A stretch of DNA of 59,653 nucleotides. It comes from Chloroflexota bacterium. Its GTDB lineage: Bacteria; Chloroflexota; Anaerolineae; Anaerolineales; UBA11579. Position numbers and translations under genes: made by a program. Under the pieces are notes generated by a model, which ran no database searches, was not told the DNA's origin, and saw only the letters and a list, made by a program, of their open reading frames with translations. The DNA is taken from positions 98,468-158,120 of the forward strand of contig JABJGH010000031.1 of the NCBI GenBank assembly GCA_018662365.1, read 5' to 3'. This document shows positions 26,895-35,785 of the stretch, in pieces. Every line of letters begins with the position of its first letter. Position 1 is the stretch's first letter.

Positions 26895-27452
26895 TTAGGC
26901 CATTGAATCCCAAACCGGTTCTTCAATCCCTGCTTCTTTGTTTTCAAATCGCCCCATCACAAATAAGGCGTCTGAAAGCCGGTTGAGATACGCCATCGAA
27001 AGAGGGCTCACCTCCTCTTCCCGACTGAGCGTCACACAGATGCGTTCTGCCCGTCTGCAAACTGTGCGTGCCAGCTGCAGGCTCGCCGCCCCCACCGTCC
27101 CACCGGGCAGCACGAAATTCAATAAGGGGCCAACTTCCTCATTCAATCCGTCGATCAATTTCTCTAGGGCATCGACATGTTTTTGTTCGATGCGGGGCAC
27201 TTTGGTCTCATCTTCGGGAGGAAAGGCCAAGTCTGAACCCAAATGAAAAAGTTCATTTTGGATCGTCGCCAAGCTCTCCATCAGTCTGGGGTTCAGCCCT
27301 TGCGCCATCGCCAGCCCGATCACACTATTCAGCTCGTCCACCGTGCCATAAGAGTTGATCCGCAGGGAGTCTTTTGGCACCCGTTTTCGAGTACCCAGGG
27401 CGGTGGTCCCATCATCCCCTTTGCGTGTATATAACTTTGTTAATTTAGGCAT
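26895..27452 (-). CDS. Cob(I)yrinic acid a,c-diamide adenosyltransferase, PduO type
   Basis: A 185-residue enzyme that adenosylates cob(I)alamin with ATP to make coenzyme B12. The ATP-binding N-terminus [24 protein letters not shown] and [12 protein letters not shown] are diagnostic. [23 protein letters not shown] and [16 protein letters not shown] complete the conserved core. It forms trimers in the cytoplasm. The start is the ATG after AAAGGA. No other cobalamin gene is near and no cobalamin riboswitch was seen. Confidence 0.93.
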   Translation of the reverse strand: MPKLTKLYTRKGDDGTTALGTRKRVPKDSLRINSYGTVDELNSVIGLAMAQGLNPRLMESLATIQNELFHLGSDLAFPPEDETKVPRIEQKHVDALEKLIDGLNEEVGPLLNFVLPGGTVGAASLQLARTVCRRAERICVTLSREEEVSPLSMAYLNRLSDALFVMGRFENKEAGIEEPVWDSMA

Positions 27453-27638
27453 AAGTTTTTCCTTTGGAGGTTCTTAAATCTATTTGATTTTACAATCTAT
27501 ATTATAAGCGGGCTCGCTCGTCATTGATATAGATTATTCTTCAGTTTTAAATACTTGCTTTGCGGTTTATAATAGCTGAAATTATTTTATTATCGGTTTT
27601 CATATGTATGGAGTTCGGCGGCATCCTCCCAACAAATT

Positions 27639-28052
27639 ATGAGCAATAATCAGAAAATCCAAAATAGAAAATTTCCCCTAGTCCTCCGCTGGGCTTGGCT
27701 GTTTTGGCTCGCATTCTTCATGATCTGGTTGCGTGCCGAAGATGTAGATCTGATCTTTGTCACCCTCTTAGCCCTGACAGCCAGCAGCCTGATCCTATTT
27801 TCCTATACCGCCGCCAAAGAGTTCAAGCAAACTTTGCCTGCCTATTTGCTCAGCGGCTTGATCGCTGGCTTTTTGGTCACCCCGCTCATTCTGAGTTTGA
27901 TCGTCTTCAAAAGCAGCCTGCATGCCCACGGCTTTTTTGAACTGCCTACAGGACAGATTAACGATATCCTGATCAATACCATTCTTTGGCTGTCTATTGG
28001 CCCCTATATTTCATATGCAATTTTTAGGAGAAAAAATGCCCCTCTCCGGTGA
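27639..28052 (+). CDS. Four-helix membrane protein, unknown function
   Basis: A 137-residue protein with four hydrophobic segments (about residues 12-29, 36-52, 61-84 and 102-122) and short charged loops. No motif recognised. A TATAAT at 27568-27573 could be its promoter -10, with no clear -35. Its 3' end overlaps the start of the hydrolase gene by 17 bases in another frame, so the two are co-transcribed. Confidence 0.6.
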   Translation: MSNNQKIQNRKFPLVLRWAWLFWLAFFMIWLRAEDVDLIFVTLLALTASSLILFSYTAAKEFKQTLPAYLLSGLIAGFLVTPLILSLIVFKSSLHAHGFFELPTGQINDILINTILWLSIGPYISYAIFRRKNAPLR

Positions 28053-28803
28053 CATTTATTATTTCGACTCGCATCCCAAGGGGAATGGCAATCTGCCCGT
28101 CATCGTCCTCATCCACGGCGCAGGTGGCCACCATCTCCACTGGCCCCGCACCATTCGACGCCTCCCCGGTTTTCGCGTTCTTGCCCCCGATCTACCCGGG
28201 CACGGCAAGTCAGGCGGTCTGGGGGAGCAGTCCATCGCGCCCTACGCCCAAAAGATCACCCATTGGCTTGATACGATCGGCGTCGGCCGCGCCACCTTTG
28301 TCGGTCACTCCATGGGCGGCGCCATCGTCCAAACTCTCGCCCTCGACCATCCCGATTATCTCATCTCCGCCGTGCTGATCGGCACCGGTGCCGAATTGCC
28401 CGTCAATCAAAAACTTTTAGAAATGGTTGCTCATTCTAAGAATGTTGACTTTGCCTTAGACCTCATCCTCAAATGGTCCTACTCAAAAAATGCCGACCCG
28501 AAATTAATTGAGCAAGTTCGTAAAAAAATGAAAGAGATTCGCCCCACCGTCCTCAATGGCGACTTTATCGCCTGTAATGCCTTCAATGTCTCCGAACGTC
28601 TATCCGAGATCAAACTCCCCGTCCAGATCATTGTCGGCGAAGAAGACAAAATGACCCCGCTCCCTCTAAGCCAAAAATTGCAAGCCCTCATCAAGAATTC
28701 AAAACTAGACATCATCCCCGGCGCAGGGCATATGCTCATGTTGGAAAAAGAGGGGGAAGTAGCAAAAGTGATTGAAAGCTTTCTTCACTCTAAATTCAAA
28801 TAA
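28036..28803 (+). CDS. Alpha/beta-fold hydrolase
   Basis: A 255-residue serine hydrolase. The oxyanion strand is VLIHGAGGHHLHWPR, the nucleophile elbow GHSMGG (Ser of GxSxG), the acidic residue Asp in IVGEEDKMTPL and the catalytic His in PGAGHMLMLEKE. An in-frame ATG at 27997 exists, but AGGAG six bases before the ATG at 28036 and the homologous start favour the shorter form. The substrate could be an ester, lactone or C-C bond (MhpC-like); this cannot be decided from sequence. Confidence 0.9.
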   Translation: MPLSGDIYYFDSHPKGNGNLPVIVLIHGAGGHHLHWPRTIRRLPGFRVLAPDLPGHGKSGGLGEQSIAPYAQKITHWLDTIGVGRATFVGHSMGGAIVQTLALDHPDYLISAVLIGTGAELPVNQKLLEMVAHSKNVDFALDLILKWSYSKNADPKLIEQVRKKMKEIRPTVLNGDFIACNAFNVSERLSEIKLPVQIIVGEEDKMTPLPLSQKLQALIKNSKLDIIPGAGHMLMLEKEGEVAKVIESFLHSKFK

Positions 28804-28877
28804 TCCCTCCCCCAAGAGCATCTTTGCATAACTCTTTTCTCAGGTAAAATAGGTTAATTCACCACCAAGGGAGAGAT

Positions 28878-31709
28878 ATGTCCGCACCAGAGTCCGTCAT
28901 TCGATTGGTTGAGCGTTTTGAAAACAATATAGAAGATTACCGTTCAGGGAAATATAACGAAACGCAAATTAGACGCGAGTTTATCGACCCCCTATTTAAA
29001 GCTTTGGGTTGGGACGTAGATAATGAAAAAGATTTTGCTGAGCGTTACAAAGATGTTGTCCATGAGGACTCTATAAATGTAGCGGGAAGCACAAAAGCCC
29101 CCGATTACAGCTTCCGTGTGTGGGGCACTCGCAAATTCTTTGTGGAAGCCAAAAAACCTTCTGTCAATCTCAAAGATGATACCGCCCCCGCCTTCCAAGT
29201 GCGTCGCTATGCTTGGAGTGCTAAATTGCCCGTCTCCATCCTCACAGATTTTGAAGAATTTGCCGTCTATGACTGTCGGAATCGACCCACCAAAACCGAT
29301 AATGCCGCCACCAGTCGAATTCAATATTTTACCTACCAAGACTATATTGAAAAATGGGATGAACTCTATAGCACCTTTTCAAAAGACGCGGTTCTCAAAG
29401 GGGATTTTGATAAGCTGGTCGATGATTTCAAAAAAGCCAGGGGCACCCAAGAAGTAGATGCCGCTTTCCTTGCAGAGATTGAACGCTGGCGCGATGAACT
29501 CGCCCGCAACCTCGCCATAAGAAATGAGGACCTTGACCAACGCCAACTCAATTTTTCAGTCCAGCGCATCATCGACCGCATCATCTTTCTCCGCATCGCC
29601 GAAGACCGCGGCATCGAACCTTATAAACAGTTGGGGGATATTGCAGATGGCGAAGAGATTTACACAAATCTGAATGCTTTATTTAACCGGGCAGATGACC
29701 GCTATAATTCTGGCCTTTTCCATTTCAAAGAGGAGAAAGGTCGTGGGGGCTACCCAGATTATTTAACCCCAGCAATCAAGCTAGACGATAAAGTGCTGAA
29801 GGGTATCTTGAAAAATCTGTATTACCCCGACAGCCCCTATGAGTTTTCAGTTTTGCCCGCCGATATCCTCGGCCAAGTCTATGAGCAGTTTTTGGGCAAG
29901 GTCATTCGCCTCACTGCCGGGCATCAGGCAAAGGTGGAAGAAAAGCCGGAAGTCAAAAAAGCCGGAGGGGTCTATTACACGCCCACCTATATCGTCGAAT
30001 ATATTGTCGAGAATACGGTGGGCAAATTGGTGGAGGGGAAAACCCCCCGTCAGGTCAGCGAGGTTCGCGTCTTAGACCCTGCCTGCGGTTCAGGTTCTTT
30101 TTTGCTGGGGGCTTTCCAATACCTCCTAGATTGGCATTTGGACTATTACCTTCAATCGGAGGTCAAGGCAGATCGAAAGAAATTGGTCCAGGTCGGCATG
30201 GAAGAGTACCGCCTAACCACCGAGGAACGCAAACGCATTTTGCTCAATAATATCTACGGCGTGGACATTGACACCCAAGCAGTAGAAGTCACCAAGCTCT
30301 CGCTTTTGCTCAAGGTATTAGAAGGGGAGAACCAAGAGCAGTTAGCAATGTTCCAAGAACGGGTCCTGCCCAGCCTCGATGCAAATATCAAATGTGGCAA
30401 TTCCTTGATTGCTTCAGATTTTTATACCAGCGGGCAGATCACCATGTTTGAGTTGGAGGAAGAAGAACGCTACCGCATCAATGTCTTTGATTGGGAGATC
30501 GAATTTAAAGAGATCTTGGATGCCGGGGGTTTTGATGCCGTGATCGGCAATCCGCCGTATGGGGCATGGTTTAACAAAGATGAAGATAAATATTTCAAAT
30601 CTTCATATCTAACTTTCAAAGGTGTAAAAGATGTTTATTCTTTGTTTATTGAAAAAGGGACACAATTATTAAATATAAAAGGAATAATTTCTTATATAGT
30701 TCCTTCAGCATGGTTAGGCGGTCCGAGATATAGGGGTTTAAGATCATTGATGCTTTCAAAGCATATTGAATCGATAATCATGCTACCCTTCGATGTTTTT
30801 AAAGATGCATATATTGATACAGCAATTTTCATTCTAAAATCTGAATCCCCAAGTATGAAGCATGCTGTTAATACTTATGTATATGAAAAGAAAGAAAAAC
30901 TAAAAAATATAACTTTAGATAAAAATTTATTTAAACAAGTGTATCAATCACAGTGGAATTTTCCTGAAAATAATAAATTTATTTTAGACCCTAATGCAAT
31001 AAAAATATTAGAAAAAATGCGAGAAAAATCCCTTAAAACATTTAAAGATTTAGTTCTTATGAAGAGAGGGGTGTTATTTGATAAAACATTGTTGAGTTCT
31101 TCAAAAGGCAATAGTAATCATTTTAGATATTTTGAAGGAGACATTTATCGGTATAAAGTTAATAAGAAATTAGATAATTGGGTAGAATTCGGAGATAAAA
31201 TGAAGGAAAAACCAAAAGATACTTTTTGGTTTATGGGAAGCAGAATTTTGCTTAGACGGTTAGTAAATCGTAGACAAAGATTGATGGCAATGTATGTTAA
31301 TGAAGATTTTATTACTAATAAAAACTTATACACTATTATTTCCAATGACATTGAAATTGATAATTTAATTATTTTGGCAATTATTAATAGTAAATTGTTC
31401 TCTTACGCATACCTTAAGCAAGTAAGTCAGGCAACAAAAGATGATTTTCCACAAGTAACAATAAAAGATATTCTGGCATTACCATTCCCTGAAAAAGAGA
31501 AAGTTTTAAGGAATAGTAAAGTATTGTTATCCCTTGTTAGGTCGGTAATTGATATGAATAAAAATCTGTCATTGGCAAAGACAGACCATGAATCCACCGC
31601 CCTCGAACGCCAAATCGCCGCCACCGACCGCCGTATTGATGAACTGGTCTATCAATTATATGGGCTCACCGAAGAAGAGATCAAGATCGTCGAAGAAAGC
31701 GTAGGCTAG
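28878..31709 (+). CDS. Type IIG restriction-modification enzyme (fused nuclease, N6-adenine methylase and specificity region)
   Basis: A 943-residue single-chain restriction and modification enzyme. The nuclease domain is N-terminal with P75-D76 and E90-A-K92 (PD-(D/E)xK). A helical linker follows. The methylase has SAM motif I DPACGSGSFLLG at about residue 400 and catalytic NPPY at about 558. The target-recognition region fills the rest. The AT content rises sharply at about 30590 and falls back at about 31580, so the recognition part looks swapped in from a different source while the ends match the host. It has GGGAGAG before the ATG and no separate methylase or specificity gene nearby. Confidence 0.9.
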   Translation: MSAPESVIRLVERFENNIEDYRSGKYNETQIRREFIDPLFKALGWDVDNEKDFAERYKDVVHEDSINVAGSTKAPDYSFRVWGTRKFFVEAKKPSVNLKDDTAPAFQVRRYAWSAKLPVSILTDFEEFAVYDCRNRPTKTDNAATSRIQYFTYQDYIEKWDELYSTFSKDAVLKGDFDKLVDDFKKARGTQEVDAAFLAEIERWRDELARNLAIRNEDLDQRQLNFSVQRIIDRIIFLRIAEDRGIEPYKQLGDIADGEEIYTNLNALFNRADDRYNSGLFHFKEEKGRGGYPDYLTPAIKLDDKVLKGILKNLYYPDSPYEFSVLPADILGQVYEQFLGKVIRLTAGHQAKVEEKPEVKKAGGVYYTPTYIVEYIVENTVGKLVEGKTPRQVSEVRVLDPACGSGSFLLGAFQYLLDWHLDYYLQSEVKADRKKLVQVGMEEYRLTTEERKRILLNNIYGVDIDTQAVEVTKLSLLLKVLEGENQEQLAMFQERVLPSLDANIKCGNSLIASDFYTSGQITMFELEEEERYRINVFDWEIEFKEILDAGGFDAVIGNPPYGAWFNKDEDKYFKSSYLTFKGVKDVYSLFIEKGTQLLNIKGIISYIVPSAWLGGPRYRGLRSLMLSKHIESIIMLPFDVFKDAYIDTAIFILKSESPSMKHAVNTYVYEKKEKLKNITLDKNLFKQVYQSQWNFPENNKFILDPNAIKILEKMREKSLKTFKDLVLMKRGVLFDKTLLSSSKGNSNHFRYFEGDIYRYKVNKKLDNWVEFGDKMKEKPKDTFWFMGSRILLRRLVNRRQRLMAMYVNEDFITNKNLYTIISNDIEIDNLIILAIINSKLFSYAYLKQVSQATKDDFPQVTIKDILALPFPEKEKVLRNSKVLLSLVRSVIDMNKNLSLAKTDHESTALERQIAATDRRIDELVYQLYGLTEEEIKIVEESVG

Positions 31710-31768
31710 AAATGTTGGGGAGGGATCCCTACTTCCAAAACTAATTATTTTTCTAAGGTACTAAAGTT

Positions 31769-31944
31769 TGTCATTCCCGCGAAAGCGGGAATCTCGCTTG
31801 CGCCTATAAAAATCCCCAAAGTCTCGTCATTCCTGCGAATTCTCATTGCTATAAAACTATTCCGCGGAGAATGGGGATAGGTTGCATTTTATAACTCCTC
31901 ATATCCCCATAATCCTGTCATTCCCGCGAAAGTGGGAATCTCGT
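31769..31944. repeat. Two copies of a REP-like hairpin
   Basis: GTCATTCCCGCGAAAGCGGG with AATCTCG after it (31769-31795) recurs at 31917-31943 with one base changed. Each forms a short hairpin ATTCCCGC-GAAA-GCGGGAAT. The first may end transcription of the restriction-modification gene. Similar dispersed palindromes are common in intergenic DNA. Confidence 0.6.
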
Positions 31945-32524
31945 TTTTAACTTTAAAAATCCCCACATCCTGCCTTTTGCAATTTACTTATTCGCATAAA
32001 CTCCCTTATCTTGCAACTAAAATCCGGAACTTAAAGACTTCGGAATATACTTTGAAAACTATATCCTGTTCCATTCGGGGTTCAAAGGGGGTGAAACCCC
32101 CTTGCGGGGGTGGAGGGGGCAAGCGCCCCCTCCGAAAAGAAAAAGAATCGAAAGTGCCATTCCTGCGAATTTCTCATTGGTATAAAACTATTCCGCGGAG
32201 AATGGGGAGTTGTTGTCGTTTTATACCTCTCCTTGTCCCCATTCTCCAAGCCAACGGTTTCATCGTTGGCAGGAATCTCGCTTGCCCCTTAAAAAATCCC
32301 CACATCCCGCCATTAGCAATTTATGCGTTCGCATAATTGTCGTTTTCTTGCAACCAAACCCTGAACTTAAAAACCTCGGCATAAACCCCGAATAATCTAT
32401 CCTGTTTCATTCGGGGATCAAAGGGGCTTGGAATAAAAAACATTCCGTGGAGAATGAAGTACAACTTCATTCTCCCTTAGCAGAGCGACGCTCTGCGGCG
32501 GGGTGGAGGGGGCTGGTCCCCTCC
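31828..32524. repeat. Diverged tandem repeat of about 300 bases, filling a 990-base gap
   Basis: Unit A (31828-32133) and unit B (32158-32524) match along their length. Both start CATTCCTGCGAAT and share TATAAAACTATTCCGCGGAG, AATCCCCACATCC, TATCCTGTT with CATTCGGGG, and a closing GC-rich hairpin GTGGAGGGGGC...CCCCTCC. Unit B carries an extra insert at 32427-32493 that contains the palindrome GGAGAATGAAGT-ACA-ACTTCATTCTCC. No open frame is conserved between the units, so I read the whole 31710-32590 stretch as non-coding repeats. Confidence 0.65.
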
Positions 32525-32606
32525 AATAAAAAAAAACAATCTCACTTTTAGTAGAGTATTCAGAATATTCGAATAAATAATGAAAAAAGATTCAATTCTA
32601 TTAACT

Positions 32607-32634
32607 AGCACATACGTTCTATCTATGATATAAT
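32607..32634 (+). promoter_or_regulatory. Promoter of the phage-like cassette with overlapping LexA-type site
   Basis: Extended -10 TGATATAAT (TATAAT at 32629-32634) lies 69 bases before the first cassette gene. AGCACATACGTTCT (32607-32620) occupies the -35 region; it matches AGAAC-RNRY-GTTCT with one mismatch (GCAC for GAAC). A repressor bound here would cover the -35 box. Confidence 0.5.
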
Positions 32635-32702
32635 TAACCCAATTCACCTTTGACCGGGAAAACAAAGGCACTAAAATCTTCAAACAATCCTAGGGAGGAA
32701 AA

Positions 32703-33122
32703 ATGACAGAAAAACCAAATCTTGAATATATACCCGTTGCCAATCTCGAAAAATTCTATCGTGACGCCAAAACCGGCCGCTTCATCGCCAAAAAAGACAT
32801 CGACAACTACCAAGTTGAAAGAAATAAACGTAGTTTGTCTCTTTCAACACAACAACACCCCATCCAAAAAAAGATCATCCAGGTCGTCCAACAGCAAGGT
32901 CTCGATGCCCGCACCCTAGAAGAAGTCTGGGGGCATTTGGTCGGTGTGCAGGCCGAGATCGCCATGGACAAAGACAATGGCTCCAAAGCCACCGCCGCCG
33001 CCAAACTCGTCGCCCAGGTGATGGGCACCATGGAGGGCAGTCCTGCCCAAGACGAAGGCATCGAGAAACTCGTCCTCGGTCGCGAACTCGCCAAACAAGT
33101 ACTGGCATTACTGAAAGAATAA
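32703..33122 (+). CDS. Putative terminase small subunit or cassette leader protein
   Basis: A 139-residue protein, first in the cassette, with GGGAGG before its ATG. The N-terminal part is basic; residues 55-130 are predicted helical (KKIIQVVQQQGLDARTLEEVW, then AKLVAQVMG). Position directly before the large terminase and the helical basic build fit a small terminase subunit, but no signature was recognised, so this is a context-based call. Confidence 0.55.
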   Translation: MTEKPNLEYIPVANLEKFYRDAKTGRFIAKKDIDNYQVERNKRSLSLSTQQHPIQKKIIQVVQQQGLDARTLEEVWGHLVGVQAEIAMDKDNGSKATAAAKLVAQVMGTMEGSPAQDEGIEKLVLGRELAKQVLALLKE

Positions 33123-33161
33123 TTTATTTAGATTTGGGGGAATCACTCAGGGAGTGGGGAA

Positions 33162-33611
33162 ATGACAGAAATACAAAATTATATCCGCAGTTTAAATCCA
33201 GCAGAAAGGGAAGCCTTAGCGCTCTGGTGTCGCGTCGAGATCGCCCGATCCGCCAACGACCCCGAAAGTTTCGAAGCCTTTTACCAATTGCTCTGGGATC
33301 GCGCCATCCCTCCCCATGCCAAAGCAGAATGGCTGCGGCCCATCTATCAAGCCCGGGCGGGGAACAAAGGCATCATCATCGAAGCCTTTCGCGGCTCCAG
33401 CAAGACCACCACCCTAACCATCACCTACCTCATGTTCCAGATCGGCAAATCGCCCGAGAAAAGCAACTTGCTCATCCAAAATTCCGATGAAGCTGCCCGC
33501 GACACCACCAGCCAGATTGCCGACATGATCGACCTCAACCTCGGTTGGAAAGCCGTCTTCCCCCCATATCGTCCCCGACAAACATGCCAGTTGGGGTGCC
33601 GCCGGCTATGA
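33162..33611 (+). CDS. Terminase large subunit, N-terminal half (frame broken)
   Basis: Carries the ATPase Walker A of a phage large terminase (EAFRGSSKTT, about residues 74-83), which powers DNA packaging at the portal. The frame runs correctly to VFP at 33563, then enters six C residues (33560-33565). After these the reading departs from the family (PYRPRQTCQLG) and stops at 33611. Skipping one base there gives PHIVPDKHASWGAAGYEVKR, which leads straight into the next frame. The intact protein would be about 508 residues, a usual size. This may be an indel, an assembly error or a programmed +1 shift. Confidence 0.75.
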   Translation: MTEIQNYIRSLNPAEREALALWCRVEIARSANDPESFEAFYQLLWDRAIPPHAKAEWLRPIYQARAGNKGIIIEAFRGSSKTTTLTITYLMFQIGKSPEKSNLLIQNSDEAARDTTSQIADMIDLNLGWKAVFPPYRPRQTCQLGCRRL

Positions 33612-33684
33612 GGTCAAGCGCATCGATCTCGCCTACGAGGAATGGCGCAAACTCGCTGCGCAGGCCAAAGCCAAAGACCCCACC

Positions 33685-34689
33685 TTGCTCGGCTTGGGCT
33701 ATCGCTCCGGAGCCATCATCGGCAAGCATCCCTCCGGTCTCCTCTTCCTCGACGATATCCACGATGAACAAAACACCCGTTCCGCCCGTGAGCTTGCCCT
33801 CGTCGAAAAGATCGTCACCGGCACCATCCTGCCCACCTGCACCCCCGATACCCAGCAAGTCATCATCGGCACCCCCTGGGTCGAAAATGATGTCCTCGGT
33901 TATCTAAAATCCACCGGTGAATATCTCTCCGTCAAAACACCGATTCTGCGTGAAGAAGATGCGATTAAAATCCCCGTTTGGCCCGACCGTTTTGGCTTAG
34001 AGGAAATTGAGCGTCAACGAAAATTAGCCGGAGAGGTCGAGTTTTCCCGCATGTATCTCTTGGATCTCAAAGCGGTCAGTGGCGTATTTCTGCGCCGCGA
34101 ATGGCTCCAAAAATTTCCCGTCGAAAAGATCGATCCCCAATGGCCGGTCGTCATGGGCGTCGATTATGCCTCTGCCGCCGATGGACTCGTAGCCGGGAAG
34201 CGAGATTATTTTGCGGTAGCCATCGGCAGAGCGCTTCCCGGTGGGGCGGGCATGGTGCTCACCGACGGTTTTCGTGGCCGGGTCAGTCAGGGGGAAGCCG
34301 AAGAGATCCTCAAGAAATTAGCCGGCATTTATCCCAGCATCCAGATCATTGGTGTAGAAGCTGTCGGCAAAGGGGAGGAATTTTTTCACCTCATGCTCCG
34401 GCGTTCACGTTTGCCGATCCGTGCCGTTCAACCCGGCGGGAAGAGCAAAGGCATCCGCTTTGAACGCGGCATGGCCCCCCTCTTTGAATTCGGGCGGGTT
34501 TGGCTTTCCGATCTGGAGACCCCTTTTATCCGTGCCTTTGAGGAGGAATGGGTGAAATGGCCCCAGGGGGAGCATGACGACTGTTTGGATGCGGTCTATT
34601 GGATGCTCTATGTCGGTGTGCCGCATTTATTAGGAGGAAATAGAGAAAGGAAAAATACCAAGAAAGTGAATCCTTTTATCGGATTATGA
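33685..34689 (+). CDS. Terminase large subunit, C-terminal half
   Basis: Continues the terminase in the +1 frame. Homologous coding begins at 33565, well before this ATG. Walker B is LLFLDDIHDE (residues 18-27 here). The C-terminal RNase-H-like headful nuclease has its acidic triad in VMGVDYAS, IIGVEAVGKGEEF and HDDCLDAVYW. Both ATPase and nuclease motifs survive, so the gene was recently functional or still is. No ribosome site precedes 33685, which argues against independent translation of this half. Confidence 0.8.
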   Translation: MLGLGYRSGAIIGKHPSGLLFLDDIHDEQNTRSARELALVEKIVTGTILPTCTPDTQQVIIGTPWVENDVLGYLKSTGEYLSVKTPILREEDAIKIPVWPDRFGLEEIERQRKLAGEVEFSRMYLLDLKAVSGVFLRREWLQKFPVEKIDPQWPVVMGVDYASAADGLVAGKRDYFAVAIGRALPGGAGMVLTDGFRGRVSQGEAEEILKKLAGIYPSIQIIGVEAVGKGEEFFHLMLRRSRLPIRAVQPGGKSKGIRFERGMAPLFEFGRVWLSDLETPFIRAFEEEWVKWPQGEHDDCLDAVYWMLYVGVPHLLGGNRERKNTKKVNPFIGL

Positions 34690-34719
34690 ACAATCAACAA
34701 TAATTGGGAGGAATTGAAA

Positions 34720-35757
34720 ATGAAACAGAGTGAAAACCTACTGGGAAATAACCCAGAAATACATAAAGATTGGCAGGAAATTAAACGAACCAATACCAGA
34801 AGCAAACCCGAAGAAATTGACATCCCTGAGGAAATAATCGGGATACCGGATTCAAAGGAAACCTTGCTCGATGCCCTGCTCCCCGATTGGGCAAAGGGTT
34901 CTCCAGAAGCCGAGGCCATCTGGCAGGATTTTGTATCCGAATTCCTGCAAGCCGATATAGACGCAGACGAGGAAAACGCCACCATTACTGCCGAATATTT
35001 TAATCACTATTACCGCATCATCCTCGGGGAGTTAGCCGAATGTTTTCTCCCCCAAGAGATAAAAAATGACCATCATGGCTTCGGTAGAGGGTTTTGGGGC
35101 GCAGAGTATTATGCCGGGGGCGATCCTCAAAATTTTTCTGCCGCCCAATATCTCTCTCCCAGAAATATTCTGGAATCTGAGACCGACAGCACCACTCGGC
35201 AGTTGGGCTATACCCACGCCATTCGCTCCACCCATTTCAACTTATGTGGCCAGTTGGCTGTCATCGAAGCGCTGGGCATTAATCTAACGCAGGGCTTGAG
35301 AACATTTTATGAAGAGGTAGACCATCCGAATCAATCCGGCCGCACAATCTTGGGAAATCCCAACCGCGGTACTTATGCCTCCGAACTCATCCAATTTATT
35401 TTGGCGGTCGCAGATCAGCGCAACGAAAAATGGGAAGTCACCCATCACTATCTGCCTTGGGCAGCAGGGCGCTTGGATGCGATCATCGAAATGATCGAAT
35501 CCGCCGATCTGGTCATTGCGCTAGTGAATATCGATCCCAGCCAAACTGGAAAGGGAAGAGTAGGCATGGGAGGCAGCACCGCCCATTGGGTCACCCTCCA
35601 AGAGGTGGTCGAGATGGCGGGCGAGATATTTCTGCGCCTCTACAACCCTTTTATGAATCGTGAGGAGCTCTATCTTTGGGAAGTCTTTGATCAGAGTTGG
35701 GAATTCGCAGAAATTAATTCAGCCCCACGCTTTATTCGAGGGAAGAGAATCGCATGA
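34720..35757 (+). CDS. Papain-like (C39-type) cysteine peptidase in the packaging module
   Basis: A 345-residue protein between terminase and portal. The C-terminal half shows a cysteine peptidase triad: Cys176 in HFNLCGQLAV, His289 in GSTAHWVTLQ and Asn309 in LYNPFMN. This is the C39/C39-like order and spacing. The N-terminal 150 residues are helical and unrecognised. GGGAGG precedes the ATG at 34720. No serine-type prohead protease is present, so it may mature the capsid, be packaged as cargo, or act on the host cell. These roles are inference; the triad is visible. Confidence 0.65.
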   Translation: MKQSENLLGNNPEIHKDWQEIKRTNTRSKPEEIDIPEEIIGIPDSKETLLDALLPDWAKGSPEAEAIWQDFVSEFLQADIDADEENATITAEYFNHYYRIILGELAECFLPQEIKNDHHGFGRGFWGAEYYAGGDPQNFSAAQYLSPRNILESETDSTTRQLGYTHAIRSTHFNLCGQLAVIEALGINLTQGLRTFYEEVDHPNQSGRTILGNPNRGTYASELIQFILAVADQRNEKWEVTHHYLPWAAGRLDAIIEMIESADLVIALVNIDPSQTGKGRVGMGGSTAHWVTLQEVVEMAGEIFLRLYNPFMNREELYLWEVFDQSWEFAEINSAPRFIRGKRIA

Positions 35758-35785
35758 AATATTTAATCAAGACGGGAGGAATAGT

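Noticed and set aside
27068-27358. Plus-strand frames opposite the adenosyltransferase
   Set aside because: Antisense shadows of a well-conserved gene, with no ribosome site or motif.
26890-27640. Cobalamin riboswitch near the adenosyltransferase
   Set aside because: No B12-box-like sequence or suitable structure was visible in the intergenic region.
31932-32336. 134-codon open frame in the repeat region
   Set aside because: It runs through two diverged repeat units and a GC-rich hairpin. The frame is not kept between the units and no ribosome site precedes it.
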